A stretch of 17,168 bases of DNA from Dehalococcoidia bacterium (GCA_009784845.1 WQXK01000016.1:1-17168), one strand, 5' to 3'; numbered from the stretch's first letter, positions 1 through 8,482 are shown. The notes: generated by a model not told the origin, from the sequence alone. Numbers and translations: made by a program.

Positions 1-947
1 AGCGGCTTGATAGATACGAGGCGGCAGAACAACTACGCTTGGAAAATGAGAGTGGTTTGCCTGTGAAGGCGCTTTGTCATGATAAGCCTAAACAGCTTGA
101 AATGACGGAGCGGAGAGCCAGCACAACAGATCCTGAAGCAGGGTTTCTGCATCGTCCCGGTAAACCACACGGCATGCACTATCTTGACCACCAGAGTATA
201 GATGCGAAAAACGGGATAATCGTGGATGTAGCTGTAACCCCGGGGAATGCGACCGATGCGTCTCCGTATTTAGACAGAATCCAATGTATACGTGATTTTG
301 GGATAACGATAGAAGCTGTCGGTGTTGACAGTGCCTATGATATTAGCCTTGTACATCAGGAATTGTCCGAAAGCAATATAGAGATTTACACTCCTAAAAA
401 TAACGAGGTACCTCAGAGTAAGGTTGAATTCAAGAGAGAAGATTTCAGATACGATGACAAGGAAGACGTTTTTGTCTGCCCGGCTGGTAATAGACTTGCG
501 CTGAAACAGCTTAATCGTAGTGAATGGAATGTCTCTCATGAATATTTGGCAAAGAGGCCAGATTGCCGGAATTGTTTGTTACGGGAGAAATGCCTTGCCC
601 CAAGCCAGAAATGCCGACGTTTACAGGTCAATATTTTTGAAGCTGCGGTCAAAAACAGTCACAAGAAAGACGGTGCGCCGGAACATAGGAGAGCCTTAGC
701 ACTACGGCAGATATGGTGAGAAGGTACATTCGCAGCGCAGAAAGCTAGGCATAACTTACGGCGGTTACATCGTCGTGGTCTTAAGGCCGCCGAAGAACAC
801 TGCCTATTATCTGCCGTAGCGATAAATCTCAAGAGAATGGTGAAATGCATGAGGGAGAAGCCATCGCACTTTTACCATGGTGCCAGCTTATCTTTCAAAA
901 GTGCACCTATTTACATTGGTTTCACGCTTTTCCCGACAAATGCATGA
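1..947 (+). pseudogene. IS1182-family transposase, C-terminal part, interrupted by in-frame TGA
   Basis: This is the C-terminal portion of a DDE transposase of the IS1182 type. The reading frame is already open at the left edge, so the N-terminus and left IS end lie outside the window. Visible family features are the strand region around VDVAVTPGNATDASPYLD, the GVDSAYD segment carrying a DDE-type Asp, and a Cys cluster (RPDCRNCLLREKC) typical of this group. A TGA at 717-719 stops the frame after RQIW. The same frame then continues without another stop to a TGA at 945-947 and encodes the expected tail (EGTFAAQKARHNLRRLHRRG, then LLSAVAINLKRMVK). From memory of the family, Cys normally follows QIW, so the TGA replaces a Cys codon. 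The copy is probably inactive. Family confidence is high; the exact IS is not identified. Confidence 0.85.
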
Positions 948-966
948 CTTTGTCAACAGCTCCATT
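944..966. repeat. Probable right terminal inverted repeat of the IS1182-type element
   Basis: Directly after the transposase stop lies ACTTTGTCAACAGCTCC (947-963). This resembles the ends of IS1182-family elements as I recall them, which carry TGTTGACAAAGT in the opposite orientation. The left end is outside the window, so the repeat cannot be confirmed as a pair here. Confidence 0.45.
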
Positions 967-1048
967 TTTACCCCGTTGCACGATGAGAGAAGTGATTATT
1001 CAGCCCATTTTCACCATATGTTTTTGGGTATACGCCTTATACCAAAGA

Positions 1049-1077
1049 TTGCTATCACGGCTCATTTGTGTTAGTAT
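1049..1077 (+). promoter_or_regulatory. Predicted sigma70-type promoter of the Re-citrate/homocitrate synthase gene
   Basis: TTGCTA (1049-1054) and TAGTAT (1072-1077) are separated by 17 bases. Each matches the consensus at four of six positions. The predicted start near 1084 gives a leader of about 35 bases ending in a G-rich Shine-Dalgarno (AAAGGGGGG, 1102-1110). Confidence 0.4.
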
Positions 1078-1118
1078 CCGTAGTTCCCAAAGCAATCACA
1101 AAAAGGGGGGATACTATT

Positions 1119-2378
1119 TTGCTTAAGATCTATTTAATTGACGTTACCAATCGCGATGGCGTACAAACTGCACGGTTGGGCTTATCCAAACTCGAAAAGA
1201 CCATGATAAATGTCTACCTGGACGAAATGGGAGTTTTTCAAAGCGAATTCGGATTTCCAACCACACGCCACGAGCAATACTACCTGCAGGCCAATCTGGA
1301 GATGGTGCAGCAGGGCATACTTAAAAACATAATACTCAGCGGATGGATTCGTGGTATCGTAGAAGATGTTGAACTTGCCGTAAAGAGAGTGCCAGGCATC
1401 AAACATCTCAATCTGTCGCAGTCCACATCAAACCAGATGATAGACGGCAAATTTCAGGGGCGTAAAACGCGCGATGATATCATAGGTGAGATGACCGCTG
1501 CGGTGGATGCGGCACTTTCCCACGGCATACAGAGTGTCGGGGTAAATGCCGAAGACGCCTCACGTACCGACGTAGACTTTCTTGTCAAATACGGGCAGGC
1601 TGCCAAAGCGCATGGGGCAGCACGTCTGCGCTATTGCGATACGCTCGGATATGACAATCCATTCTCCATATATGAAACCGCCCGTACGCTGGCACAACAG
1701 GTGCAACTTCCCATCGAAATCCACTGCCATGGTGATTTGGGTATGGCGGTTGCAACCTCAATAGCCGGTGCCAAAGGCGCAATTGATGGAGGGCAGGACG
1801 CGTATATCAACACTACCGTCAATGGTATCGGCGAACGTGCCGGCAACGCTGATCTGGTTTCGGTTATTCTCGCTATCACCAAGTCAAAAGACTTTGGCAA
1901 GAAATATCAACTCGCAGGCGACGTCAAGCTGGACACAGCTTGGAAGATCGCCCAATTCTCAAGTTATGCTTTCGGAGTGGAAATCCCCATAAACCAGCCG
2001 GGTGTAGGTAAAAACTGCTTTGCGCATGCCTCCGGTATACATGCCGACGGCGTGCTTAAGGATCCTCAGAATTATGAACTCTACAGCTATGAAGAGTTGG
2101 GACGCGGCGAACCGGTGCTGGTGGAAACAGGGCGCGAAATTTGCACCGGACAATACAGCGGCATATCCGGCTTTCGCCACGTCGTAGACGTACTATCCAA
2201 TAAAATTCCGGAGGATATCACCCTGCCGGAAAGCAAAGAGGAAGCCAACAAGATACTTGAACTTGTACGCTATGCCAACGTGGAAACGCATAAGCCACTG
2301 GTAGAAGATGAGTTAATGTTTATCTGCCAATATCCTGATATTGTGCGCAAGCTGCTCACCATGGCGCCATTGGCATAA
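1119..2378 (+). CDS. Re-citrate synthase / homocitrate synthase family protein (DRE-TIM metallolyase)
   Basis: The 419-residue enzyme belongs to the isopropylmalate/homocitrate synthase family, which condenses acetyl-CoA with a 2-oxo acid. The N-terminal DVTNRDGVQT (about 8-17) supplies the catalytic Arg and metal-binding Asp. HCHGD (from residue 202) supplies metal-binding histidines, and NTTVNGIGERAGN (from 231) is the second family signature. No LeuA-type regulatory domain is present, as the protein ends after about 419 residues. Stretches such as GVFQSEFGFPTTRHEQ and NAEDASRTD recall the Re-citrate synthases of Dehalococcoides and Clostridium kluyveri, which were long annotated as homocitrate synthases. 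I therefore favour (R)-specific citrate synthase (EC 2.3.3.3), with homocitrate synthase as the alternative. The TTG at 1119 is chosen as start: it follows a G-rich Shine-Dalgarno and gives MLKIYLIDVTNRDG, the expected N-terminus. The upstream ATG at 1068 overlaps the predicted promoter. Confidence 0.8.
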   Translation: MLKIYLIDVTNRDGVQTARLGLSKLEKTMINVYLDEMGVFQSEFGFPTTRHEQYYLQANLEMVQQGILKNIILSGWIRGIVEDVELAVKRVPGIKHLNLSQSTSNQMIDGKFQGRKTRDDIIGEMTAAVDAALSHGIQSVGVNAEDASRTDVDFLVKYGQAAKAHGAARLRYCDTLGYDNPFSIYETARTLAQQVQLPIEIHCHGDLGMAVATSIAGAKGAIDGGQDAYINTTVNGIGERAGNADLVSVILAITKSKDFGKKYQLAGDVKLDTAWKIAQFSSYAFGVEIPINQPGVGKNCFAHASGIHADGVLKDPQNYELYSYEELGRGEPVLVETGREICTGQYSGISGFRHVVDVLSNKIPEDITLPESKEEANKILELVRYANVETHKPLVEDELMFICQYPDIVRKLLTMAPLA

Positions 2379-2427
2379 CCGGTACTTACAGCACCTATTT
2401 CGTAATATTCTTCTTTTGTTCTCATGC

Positions 2428-2833
2428 TCACGCCCGCGTCTTTCTAACCGCATCCAGTTTCGACTGGAAAGTAACGTAATGCGGAAGTTTCAGATGAGAT
2501 ATAAAGCCGTTCATTTCCAAGCTGTCACCATGCATTAATACGAACTCTTCATTTTGAGTCGGATATGGGCCGCCGTGATCAAGCTCTCGGTCAATGACAG
2601 CCATGGAAATCGCCTTGGTCTCATTTCTGCCGAAAACCGCACCATAACCGACGGCCAGTTTCAATTGTTCCTTATCATCTGCCTTGTTAAAACATTCCAC
2701 CTCTGTGAGCAATACCTCGCCTATATAAATCTCCTCTTGCTCATCCAGCGGATACGGCACACAAAGCTCCACATACAATCAGCAATGCCGCCAGTGCCTG
2801 GAAAATCCTGCTCTTTCGCATGTGTTTTTTCAT
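2428..2833 (-). pseudogene. Small exported protein gene with a frameshift after its signal peptide
   Basis: Two overlapping minus-strand frames look like one broken gene. The first starts at ATG 2833 with a good Shine-Dalgarno (AGGAG at 2836-2840 on the plus strand as CTCCT). It encodes MKKHMRKSRIFQALAALLIV, followed by a Cys/Ala-rich end, and stops at 2741-2743. That is a classic signal peptide: basic N-terminus, hydrophobic core, small residues before the cleavage site. The second frame covers about 2745-2428 and encodes an acidic hydrophilic domain of about 105 residues (LDEQEEIYIGEVLLTEVE to KLDAVRKTRA) with no start codon of its own except a TTG without Shine-Dalgarno. A one-base shift between about 2740 and 2760 would join them into a secreted protein of about 134 residues. 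I do not recognise the mature domain. The shift could be a mutation, an assembly error or, less likely, programmed. Confidence 0.6.
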
Positions 2834-3256
2834 TTCTCCTTATTTTTTGTTTTAACAGTCGACTTTTTACTGTTGCTGATATTGTAAGGTCCATTTGTAA
2901 AACCAATACTCATTTTTGTAAAAACCATGTAAGATTAATGTGAAATAAAGGTAAAAGAATGACTGCTCCATGGTCATTACGAATGGTTATTGATTTTTGA
3001 AGCGTGTCGCAAAGGAGCATTTACCACTGTTAATTTCCGCCGCAGTTTACGCCACCAGGTTTTTGCCGGCGCATTCTTTCAGTTGACAGAAAACAAAACT
3101 CCGAAAAAATGGAATGCGATGTCACATTTTCGGAGCCCGCAGGATTTGCGGTATGGCTGGTTGAGCAAGTTCATGAAATTTGCTGCCATTGGATGGGGTG
3201 TGTAGATAAGTTCGAACAAATAGCTAACAAGTGCTCTTTGTACTATCATATAGGGT
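2834..3256. other. Intergenic stretch without a recognisable gene
   Basis: About 420 bases lie between the broken exported-protein gene and trmO. The first part is AT-rich and holds the Shine-Dalgarno and presumably the promoter of the minus-strand gene. A possible stem-loop, CTCCGAAAA (3099-3107) with TTTTCGGAG (3127-3135), has a 19-base loop. Short open frames here have no Shine-Dalgarno and resemble nothing I know. No tRNA-like fold was seen. Confidence 0.5.
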
Positions 3257-3733
3257 ATGAAAGACGCGAAAATAACATTGGAGCCTATAGGCTACGTGCG
3301 TAACGCTGTCAAGAGCACGCCCCGACCTGAGCATGACTGGAGCGGCATAGTGTCTGAAATAGAAATACTGCCATCATGGCAAGATGGCTTAGCGGAACTG
3401 GGGCAATTCTCGCATGTTACAGTGATCTACTGGGCGCATCAGGCCACTGATAAAACAAAAATGGCCTTGCGTGTGTTTTTTCGCGGCGAGCCAACGCTGC
3501 CAAAAGTAGGCGTTTTTGCATCCCGTTCGCCTTACCGTCCCAATGCGTTGTGCCTCAAAGTGGCAAAGCTGTTATCCGTTGAGCGCAATATATTGCAAGT
3601 GCAGAATCTTGATGCATTGGATGGCACGCCGGTACTCGATATTAAGCCTTTCATTCCGACAAGTGACGCACCATTAGATGCGCATGTGCCTGACTGGAGT
3701 CGGCGTAACAGTGAAAGCCAACAACGTCGCTGA
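3257..3733 (+). CDS. trmO: TrmO/TsaA-like tRNA t6A37 N6-methyltransferase
   Basis: The 158-residue protein belongs to the TsaA/TrmO (YaeB-like) family. TrmO uses S-adenosylmethionine to N6-methylate t6A at position 37 of some ANN-decoding tRNAs. Family hallmarks in order are the N-terminal EPIGYVRNAVKS strand, the DWSG/VSEIEILP segment, the central GVFASRSPYRPNALCLKVA core motif that helps form the cofactor site, and LDALDGTPVLDIKPFIP. The length fits the short bacterial and archaeal forms, which lack the C-terminal extension of the E. coli protein. The ATG at 3257 starts immediately before the conserved region, with only a weak AGGG upstream. It stands alone on the plus strand and converges on plsY about 95 bases downstream, with no clear terminator in the gap. 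Family assignment is firm; the tRNA substrate is by homology. Confidence 0.85.
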   Translation: MKDAKITLEPIGYVRNAVKSTPRPEHDWSGIVSEIEILPSWQDGLAELGQFSHVTVIYWAHQATDKTKMALRVFFRGEPTLPKVGVFASRSPYRPNALCLKVAKLLSVERNILQVQNLDALDGTPVLDIKPFIPTSDAPLDAHVPDWSRRNSESQQRR

Positions 3734-3828
3734 AAGCGTGCGCCGCATATACCAAAAGCCTGTTTGAGCGCATCGTCCCGCAGTGTTGTTTGAGCAGCTT
3801 ATGCTCGCATGCCGGCAGAAAGCCGAAC

Positions 3829-4527
3829 TCAGTCGACTGACGTGCGGTTAATCCACGTTTGCCGGTCGCGAATATCGCGGTCAAAAAGCAGCCGGTTAAG
3901 CAGCAGTTCTGCCAAGGGTATGTCCCTGCTGATGGAAACGCGCGAGCCGATCAGGCGTTTCATGGCTCCCATTGAAGCGATAACAAAAAGACCAATGGTC
4001 ACGGCCAGTCTGTCTTCTGCGCCAATGCGGGATGAGGCAAACCAACTCCAGGCAAACCAACTCCATAACGGAAGCGTCAGAAAACACATAAAAACACCGA
4101 CGGCCATCTGCTTGAAAACAGCCGGGAAGTAGGCTGTGAACAATATAATAAGTCCCAAAAGCGGCGAAACGGCAAAAATTACACCAAGTGTGGTAATCAT
4201 ACCCTTTCCGCCATGAAAGCCGATGAAGACAGACCAGTTATGCCCGGCAACAGCGGCAAGTCCGACGGCCATCTGCTGCCATACCTCCATACCCAGCCAA
4301 TAAGCAATGAAAAAGGCCAGAGTGCCTTTTCCCATGTCGAATAACCCCACCGCTATGGCAAGCCACTTGGATGTTGTCTGCGCCACATTGGAGGAGCCCA
4401 CATTACCGGTGCCGATTTTGCGTATGTCAGCACCAGTGGCCCACCTGACACACAGGTACGCCGCCGGTATGGAGCCTAACAGGTAGGCCCCTAGCAGTAA
4501 CAAAACAAACCTAAGCCACAAATCCAT
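3829..4527 (-). CDS. plsY: Glycerol-3-phosphate acyltransferase PlsY (acyl-phosphate dependent)
   Basis: This polytopic inner-membrane enzyme transfers an acyl group from acyl-phosphate to glycerol 3-phosphate, the first step of phospholipid synthesis in the PlsX/PlsY pathway. The three family motifs are present: GSIPAAYL near residue 18, GTGNVGSSNVA near 39 and GHNWSVFIGFHGGKG near 95. Between them lie about five hydrophobic membrane segments. At 232 residues it is slightly longer than the usual roughly 200. Part of the excess is an in-frame tandem duplication (WSWFA twice) and a polar C-terminal tail. The ATG at 4527 follows the stop of the PHP gene by three bases, so it is the last gene of the recA-to-plsY run and is probably translationally coupled. 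The second motif has Val where many homologs have Pro (NPGSSN). Confidence 0.92.
   Translation of the reverse strand: MDLWLRFVLLLLGAYLLGSIPAAYLCVRWATGADIRKIGTGNVGSSNVAQTTSKWLAIAVGLFDMGKGTLAFFIAYWLGMEVWQQMAVGLAAVAGHNWSVFIGFHGGKGMITTLGVIFAVSPLLGLIILFTAYFPAVFKQMAVGVFMCFLTLPLWSWFAWSWFASSRIGAEDRLAVTIGLFVIASMGAMKRLIGSRVSISRDIPLAELLLNRLLFDRDIRDRQTWINRTSVD
4035..4064. repeat. Tandem duplication of a 15-base unit inside plsY
   Basis: AGGCAAACCAACTCC occurs twice back to back (4035-4049 and 4050-4064). Read on the minus strand it duplicates the five residues WSWFA inside a hydrophobic segment of PlsY without changing the frame. Confidence 0.95.
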
Positions 4528-4530
4528 CTT

Positions 4531-5391
4531 TTAATCCAAATAAGGCGGCAATTTTATGCCGCGCTCACGCGCTGTCTGAATAAGGCTCTCACTGCACTCA
4601 GCAGGCACACCGGCGTCCCCAAGAAGAACCTCCGTTGCATCGTCAATGCCGTGGAAATCACTGCCGCCCGTGGTAATCAGGTTGAAACGGCGCGCCAAAG
4701 CCAGAATATCAGCGCGCTGCTCGGATGAATAATTCTTATAGTAGCACTCCAAACCAGCCAGCCCGCACTCAACCAGGCGGGATAACAAAGGCACAACGTC
4801 ACCTGCGTAGGTTGGGTGCGCCAGTACGGGCAATCCACCGCTTTGCAGTATTAAGGCCACCGCTTCCTCAGGCGTGACTTTTATGCGTTCCACATAGGCA
4901 GGACAACCCTGCCCCAGGTAGCGCACAAAGACCTCCTGAAATGAGGAAACATAACCCTTCTCCATCAAAGCCTGCGCAATATGCGGCCGACCGATGCTGC
5001 CGTCACCTGCCAGTTGTTTAACACGCTCAAGACTAATATCCAGTCCCAAATCATGTAGCTTTGCCACCATGGCAAAAGCGCGGTCGTGCCGGGAGTCATT
5101 TAGTGCTGCCATTTGCTGTAAAAAGTGAGCATCCGACGTGTCGATAAAATACCCCAGTACATGCACTTCACTGCCCGGGGCGTGCGTACTGATTTCCACA
5201 CCGGGAATGATTTTCAAAGAGGGGACGTCTCGTGCCGCAACCTGTGCCTCAGCCACGCCGCCTACCGTGTCATGATCGGTGATAGCCAGCAGCGTCAGAC
5301 CGCTTTGCGCTGCCAGCCGCACCAGTTGCGCTGGCGTAAAGCGACCGTCTGATGCATTCGTATGCACATGCAGGTCGATTTTGGCATTCAT
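4531..5391 (-). CDS. PHP-domain phosphoesterase, probable 3',5'-nucleoside bisphosphate phosphatase
   Basis: The 286-residue PHP-domain metallohydrolase resembles the RNase AM/TrpH (YciV) group, which hydrolyses 3',5'-nucleoside bisphosphates and trims 5' ends of RNA. The metal ligands are visible: H8 and H10 in DLHVHTNASDG, D39 and H40 in AITDHDT, Glu in PGVEIST, His in VLAHPTYAG, and the C-terminal GGSDFHG Asp/His pair. There is no polymerase or histidinol-phosphatase extension. I chose the ATG at 5391: AGGAGA lies nine bases upstream and the conserved domain starts at once. A longer frame from 5436 adds 15 residues unlike the family. It sits between ymdB and plsY, with a three-base gap to plsY. 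Its position next to rny and ymdB fits a role in RNA or nucleotide turnover, but the substrate is inferred. Confidence 0.85.
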   Translation of the reverse strand: MNAKIDLHVHTNASDGRFTPAQLVRLAAQSGLTLLAITDHDTVGGVAEAQVAARDVPSLKIIPGVEISTHAPGSEVHVLGYFIDTSDAHFLQQMAALNDSRHDRAFAMVAKLHDLGLDISLERVKQLAGDGSIGRPHIAQALMEKGYVSSFQEVFVRYLGQGCPAYVERIKVTPEEAVALILQSGGLPVLAHPTYAGDVVPLLSRLVECGLAGLECYYKNYSSEQRADILALARRFNLITTGGSDFHGIDDATEVLLGDAGVPAECSESLIQTARERGIKLPPYLD

Positions 5392-5451
5392 ACAGATACG
5401 TCTCCTGCTATATGCGGGCAACCGTGGATTGAACATAAATTGGCATATTCA

Positions 5452-6228
5452 TTACACGTTCACAACGTGCTGCAGTCTTTCAATGCCTGTGGCATGCCCG
5501 CTACGTTCGTCTATGTCCGTCAGTATGGCATTGAACACAACCCTGTGCTCATTCGCCACCATCATGCGATGCGGTATTTGTGTCAGAAAGCGCTGCAGCA
5601 CAACCTGATTGTCATCACCGATGATGGAATTGAGCGGACCGGTCATGCCGATATCCGTGACAAATGCCGTACCCCCCGGCAATACCTGCGCATCAATGGT
5701 ACCGACATGCGTGTGTGTGCCCAAAACAGCACTTACGCGCCCGTCAAGGTAGCGCGCCAAAGCCATCTTTTCTGAGGTGGCCTCGGCATGAAAATCGATG
5801 ATTATTGTTTTTACCTCAGGCGAAAGCTCCGTCAGTAACAGATCCATACCGCGGAAAGGGTCGTCATAGCTGGCGGTAAAAAAGGTGCGTCCGATGAGAT
5901 TGACCACTGCTACATTGTCAATGGTGAAGTATCCCTTGCCCGGCACGCCCGGCGGATAATTCAACGGACGAATGATCGGCACGCGTCCGTCAAGGTACGG
6001 ATAAATATCCTTCTGCGCCCAGATATGATTGCCCGATGTGATGACATCAACCCCGCATTGCAGCAACTCCTCCGCCGTAGACGGAGTGAGACCAATGCCG
6101 CCGGCCAAATTTTCGCCGTTGGCCACCACCAGGTCGATACTAAGATCGCCTTTCAGGTCCGGCAAAACCGCTTTAACGGCATCGCGCCCCGGCTTGCCGA
6201 TGATATCACCAATTGAAAGTACTTTCAT
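5452..6228 (-). CDS. ymdB: YmdB-family metallophosphoesterase (2',3'-cyclic-nucleotide phosphodiesterase type)
   Basis: The 258-residue protein belongs to the TIGR00282/YmdB calcineurin-like phosphoesterases. B. subtilis YmdB hydrolyses 2',3'-cyclic nucleotides and influences mRNA levels and the biofilm/motility choice. The full dinuclear metal motif set is present: GDIIGKPGR at the N-terminus, ANGENLAGG, TSGNHIWAQ, DFHAEATSEK and GTHTHVGT, followed by TDIGMTGP. The length matches the family. The ATG at 6228 has no good Shine-Dalgarno, but it begins eight bases after the rny stop, which suggests coupled translation. The rny-ymdB pairing is conserved in many bacteria. The enzyme is probably cytosolic, as no signal peptide or membrane segment is visible. 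Confidence 0.92.
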   Translation of the reverse strand: MKVLSIGDIIGKPGRDAVKAVLPDLKGDLSIDLVVANGENLAGGIGLTPSTAEELLQCGVDVITSGNHIWAQKDIYPYLDGRVPIIRPLNYPPGVPGKGYFTIDNVAVVNLIGRTFFTASYDDPFRGMDLLLTELSPEVKTIIIDFHAEATSEKMALARYLDGRVSAVLGTHTHVGTIDAQVLPGGTAFVTDIGMTGPLNSIIGDDNQVVLQRFLTQIPHRMMVANEHRVVFNAILTDIDERSGHATGIERLQHVVNV

Positions 6229-6236
6229 AAAACAAG

Positions 6237-7772
6237 CTACTTGGCAAAATCGGTTGCACGAGTTTCGCGAATAACGGTAACCTTAATCTGACCCGGATAG
6301 GTGAGACTCTCCTCAATCTTTTTGACGATATCGCGCGCCATACGCATGGAGGCAAGGTCATCCACCTCCTCAGGCTTGACTAAAATGCGCACCTCGCGCC
6401 CTGCTTGTATGGCATAGGCTTTCTCAACTCCCTTAAACCCGTCGGCAATTTCCTCGAGGCTCTTAAGCCGCTTGAGATAGCTTTCCATGCTTTCGCGGCG
6501 TGCACCCGGTCGGGCGCTGGAAATGGCGTCAGCCGCCGAAACCATGAAGCCCCAGACGCTGATATCCACCACGTCAAGGTGATGCTCGGCCACACCGCGC
6601 ACCACATCCTTGCTCTTATCCCACTGCTTTACCAAATCGGCGCCGATGCTGGCATGCGTACCCTCAACTTCACGATCCACTGCCTTGCCCAGGTCATGCA
6701 AAAGTCCGGCCTTTTTGGCAATGACAACGTTGGCGCCCAACTCTGAGGCGATCATGCCGCAGATGCTGGCAACCTCCATGGAGTGAGCCAGTACGTTTTG
6801 ACCATAACTGGTGCGGTACTTAAGCCGCCCCAGAAGTTTGATGAGTTCAGGATGCAGTCCGTGCACACCGACCTGGAAGACGGCCTGCTCGCCGGCTGCC
6901 ACCATGGTTGCTTCCACCTCTTCACGTGCCTTGTTGACCAACTCCTCAATACGGCTGGGATGTATGCGCCCGTCAAGAATAAGCTTGGTGAGTGCCTGAC
7001 GTGCTATTTCGCGCCGTACAGGATCAAAACTGGAAATGGTTACCGCCTCAGGGGTATCGTCAATGATGAGATCCACACCCGTGGCCTGCTCCAGGGCACG
7101 TATGTTACGTCCTTCGCGCCCAATCAAACGACCCTTCATTTCATCGCTTGGCAAGGGCACTGTCGAGGCGGTGATTTCGGCCACAACCTCGGAGGCATTG
7201 CGCTGAATAACCGACGAAAGGATGTCGCGCGCCCGCTCGTCAGCCTCATCCTTTAACTGCTGCTCCCATTCACGCAGGCGTCTGGATGACTCTGTGCTCA
7301 GTTCTTCAGACATCTGCTCCAGCAAGATTTGCTTAGCTTCATCACACGAAAGACGTGAAACAGCCTCGAGTTCTTTCAGTTGCTTTTCCTTGATCCCCTT
7401 CAACCCTTCGCGGGCAACCTCCAACTCTTTCTCTTTCTGATCCATCTGACGATGGCGGGCCTCAACCTCATCCAGCTTGTTGTCAAGATGAGTTTCTTTT
7501 TGCGCCATGCGGTTTTCCTGCCGCTGCAATTCGGCACGACGTTCACGTGCTTCATTTTCAGAGTTAACACGGCTCTTATCAATTTCAACACGCGCATCCG
7601 AAATAATGTTCTTGGACTCATTACGTGCCTCTGCCAGAATTCTGGCAGCACGCTTCTGCCCCGCACGAATTTGGCGGTTGGCATAAAAGCCGCGCGACAT
7701 TAAAACGGCAATTCCGCCGCATACCAAACCGATAATAAAACCTGCCAAAATGCCAAGCACTGTATCAACCAT
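6237..7772 (-). CDS. rny: Ribonuclease Y
   Basis: This 511-residue membrane-anchored endoribonuclease initiates mRNA decay in many bacteria that lack RNase E. Domains in order are: an N-terminal membrane segment (about 5-25); a long charged coiled coil (about 30-190, rich in Glu, Lys, Arg and Gln); a KH RNA-binding domain with [19 protein letters not shown] (about 210-275); and an HD domain with [12 protein letters not shown] and [10 protein letters not shown] carrying the catalytic His-Asp pair, then a conserved AEHH motif. The length agrees with the roughly 520-residue family. The ATG at 7772 gives the membrane anchor directly. A GGGGGTTAAG stretch upstream may serve as a distant Shine-Dalgarno. 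A gap of about 60 bases separates it from recX; ymdB follows after eight bases. Confidence 0.96.
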   Translation of the reverse strand: MVDTVLGILAGFIIGLVCGGIAVLMSRGFYANRQIRAGQKRAARILAEARNESKNIISDARVEIDKSRVNSENEARERRAELQRQENRMAQKETHLDNKLDEVEARHRQMDQKEKELEVAREGLKGIKEKQLKELEAVSRLSCDEAKQILLEQMSEELSTESSRRLREWEQQLKDEADERARDILSSVIQRNASEVVAEITASTVPLPSDEMKGRLIGREGRNIRALEQATGVDLIIDDTPEAVTISSFDPVRREIARQALTKLILDGRIHPSRIEELVNKAREEVEATMVAAGEQAVFQVGVHGLHPELIKLLGRLKYRTSYGQNVLAHSMEVASICGMIASELGANVVIAKKAGLLHDLGKAVDREVEGTHASIGADLVKQWDKSKDVVRGVAEHHLDVVDISVWGFMVSAADAISSARPGARRESMESYLKRLKSLEEIADGFKGVEKAYAIQAGREVRILVKPEEVDDLASMRMARDIVKKIEESLTYPGQIKVTVIRETRATDFAK

Positions 7773-7834
7773 ATGTTCTACTTAACCCCCATTTCCTATT
7801 ATCCCTAAATACCTGTTAGGGAATGTTTTATTAG

Positions 7835-8482
7835 TTATTCCAAAAGTCCTTCTTTTTCATGGACAATTTCCTGCCACAGGCGCCTTACACTGGGTCTAAT
7901 TGCGTCATAATCATAGCCACGCCGCATCAAATATTGCGCAAGCTTGAGGCTGAACTCTTTATAATCACACCCGCGCAACAGGCGCGCTTTTTTCAGCCCG
8001 GCCATATAGGCGCTTTCGCCATCATCGATGGCAGAAGTGGCCTCCTGTGCCACGTCCAATGCCACACCCTTGCGGCGCAATTCCGCCTGAACCAAACGCT
8101 GCCCCCGCGGGCGAAAAGCCTCGCGGTTTTCAGCCCAATAGCGCGCAAACGCAGCGTCGTCCACCACTCCGCTCAGACGCAGGTGATCAAGCGCCTGCAT
8201 TATAACACCACAGGCAAATCCTTTTCGCGTCAGGCTCTGGCGCAGATCAAACTCGCTGCGCGGACGGAATGATATTAGGCGCTCTGCGGCGCAAATTGCC
8301 ATACGCAACTTATTTGCCTGAGACAACTCCTCAATCTGCGCGTCATCCAACTCGTTTTTCGGGCGCAGTCCTGCCTCCAAAGCCACAGCGGGCTCAAGGC
8401 TGAAAGCATATTGTCCATCCAGATAAACTTTCACCTTTGGAGAGCGACCTTTGCTACCTACCAAGCGTGTTATAAGTGCCAC
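7835..8482 (-). CDS. recX: Regulatory protein RecX
   Basis: RecX binds inside the RecA filament groove and modulates, usually inhibits, recombinase and coprotease activity. The 215-residue protein has the family layout of tandem three-helix repeats after a beta-rich N-terminal extension (KVYLDGQYAFSLEP). Helix-repeat signatures include LISFRPRSEFDLRQSLTRKGF and AFARYWAENREAFRPRGQR. The start is the GTG at 8482, preceded by GAGG six bases upstream. The in-frame products match RecX from MALITRL onward. It follows recA by about 100 bases on the same strand, the usual arrangement. The gap holds a terminator-like hairpin, so expression probably depends on read-through from recA. Confidence 0.92.
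   Translation of the reverse strand: MALITRLVGSKGRSPKVKVYLDGQYAFSLEPAVALEAGLRPKNELDDAQIEELSQANKLRMAICAAERLISFRPRSEFDLRQSLTRKGFACGVIMQALDHLRLSGVVDDAAFARYWAENREAFRPRGQRLVQAELRRKGVALDVAQEATSAIDDGESAYMAGLKKARLLRGCDYKEFSLKLAQYLMRRGYDYDAIRPSVRRLWQEIVHEKEGLLE

Noticed and set aside
3200..3230. Possible tRNA T-loop (GTTCGAAC-like string)
   Set aside because: No acceptor or anticodon arms can be drawn around it.
2990..3303. Two overlapping plus-strand ORFs of 64 and 71 codons
   Set aside because: No Shine-Dalgarno, no recognisable domain, and they overlap each other and trmO in different frames.
6405..7703. Several plus-strand ORFs of 60 to 157 codons opposite rny
   Set aside because: They are antisense shadows of the strongly supported rny gene.
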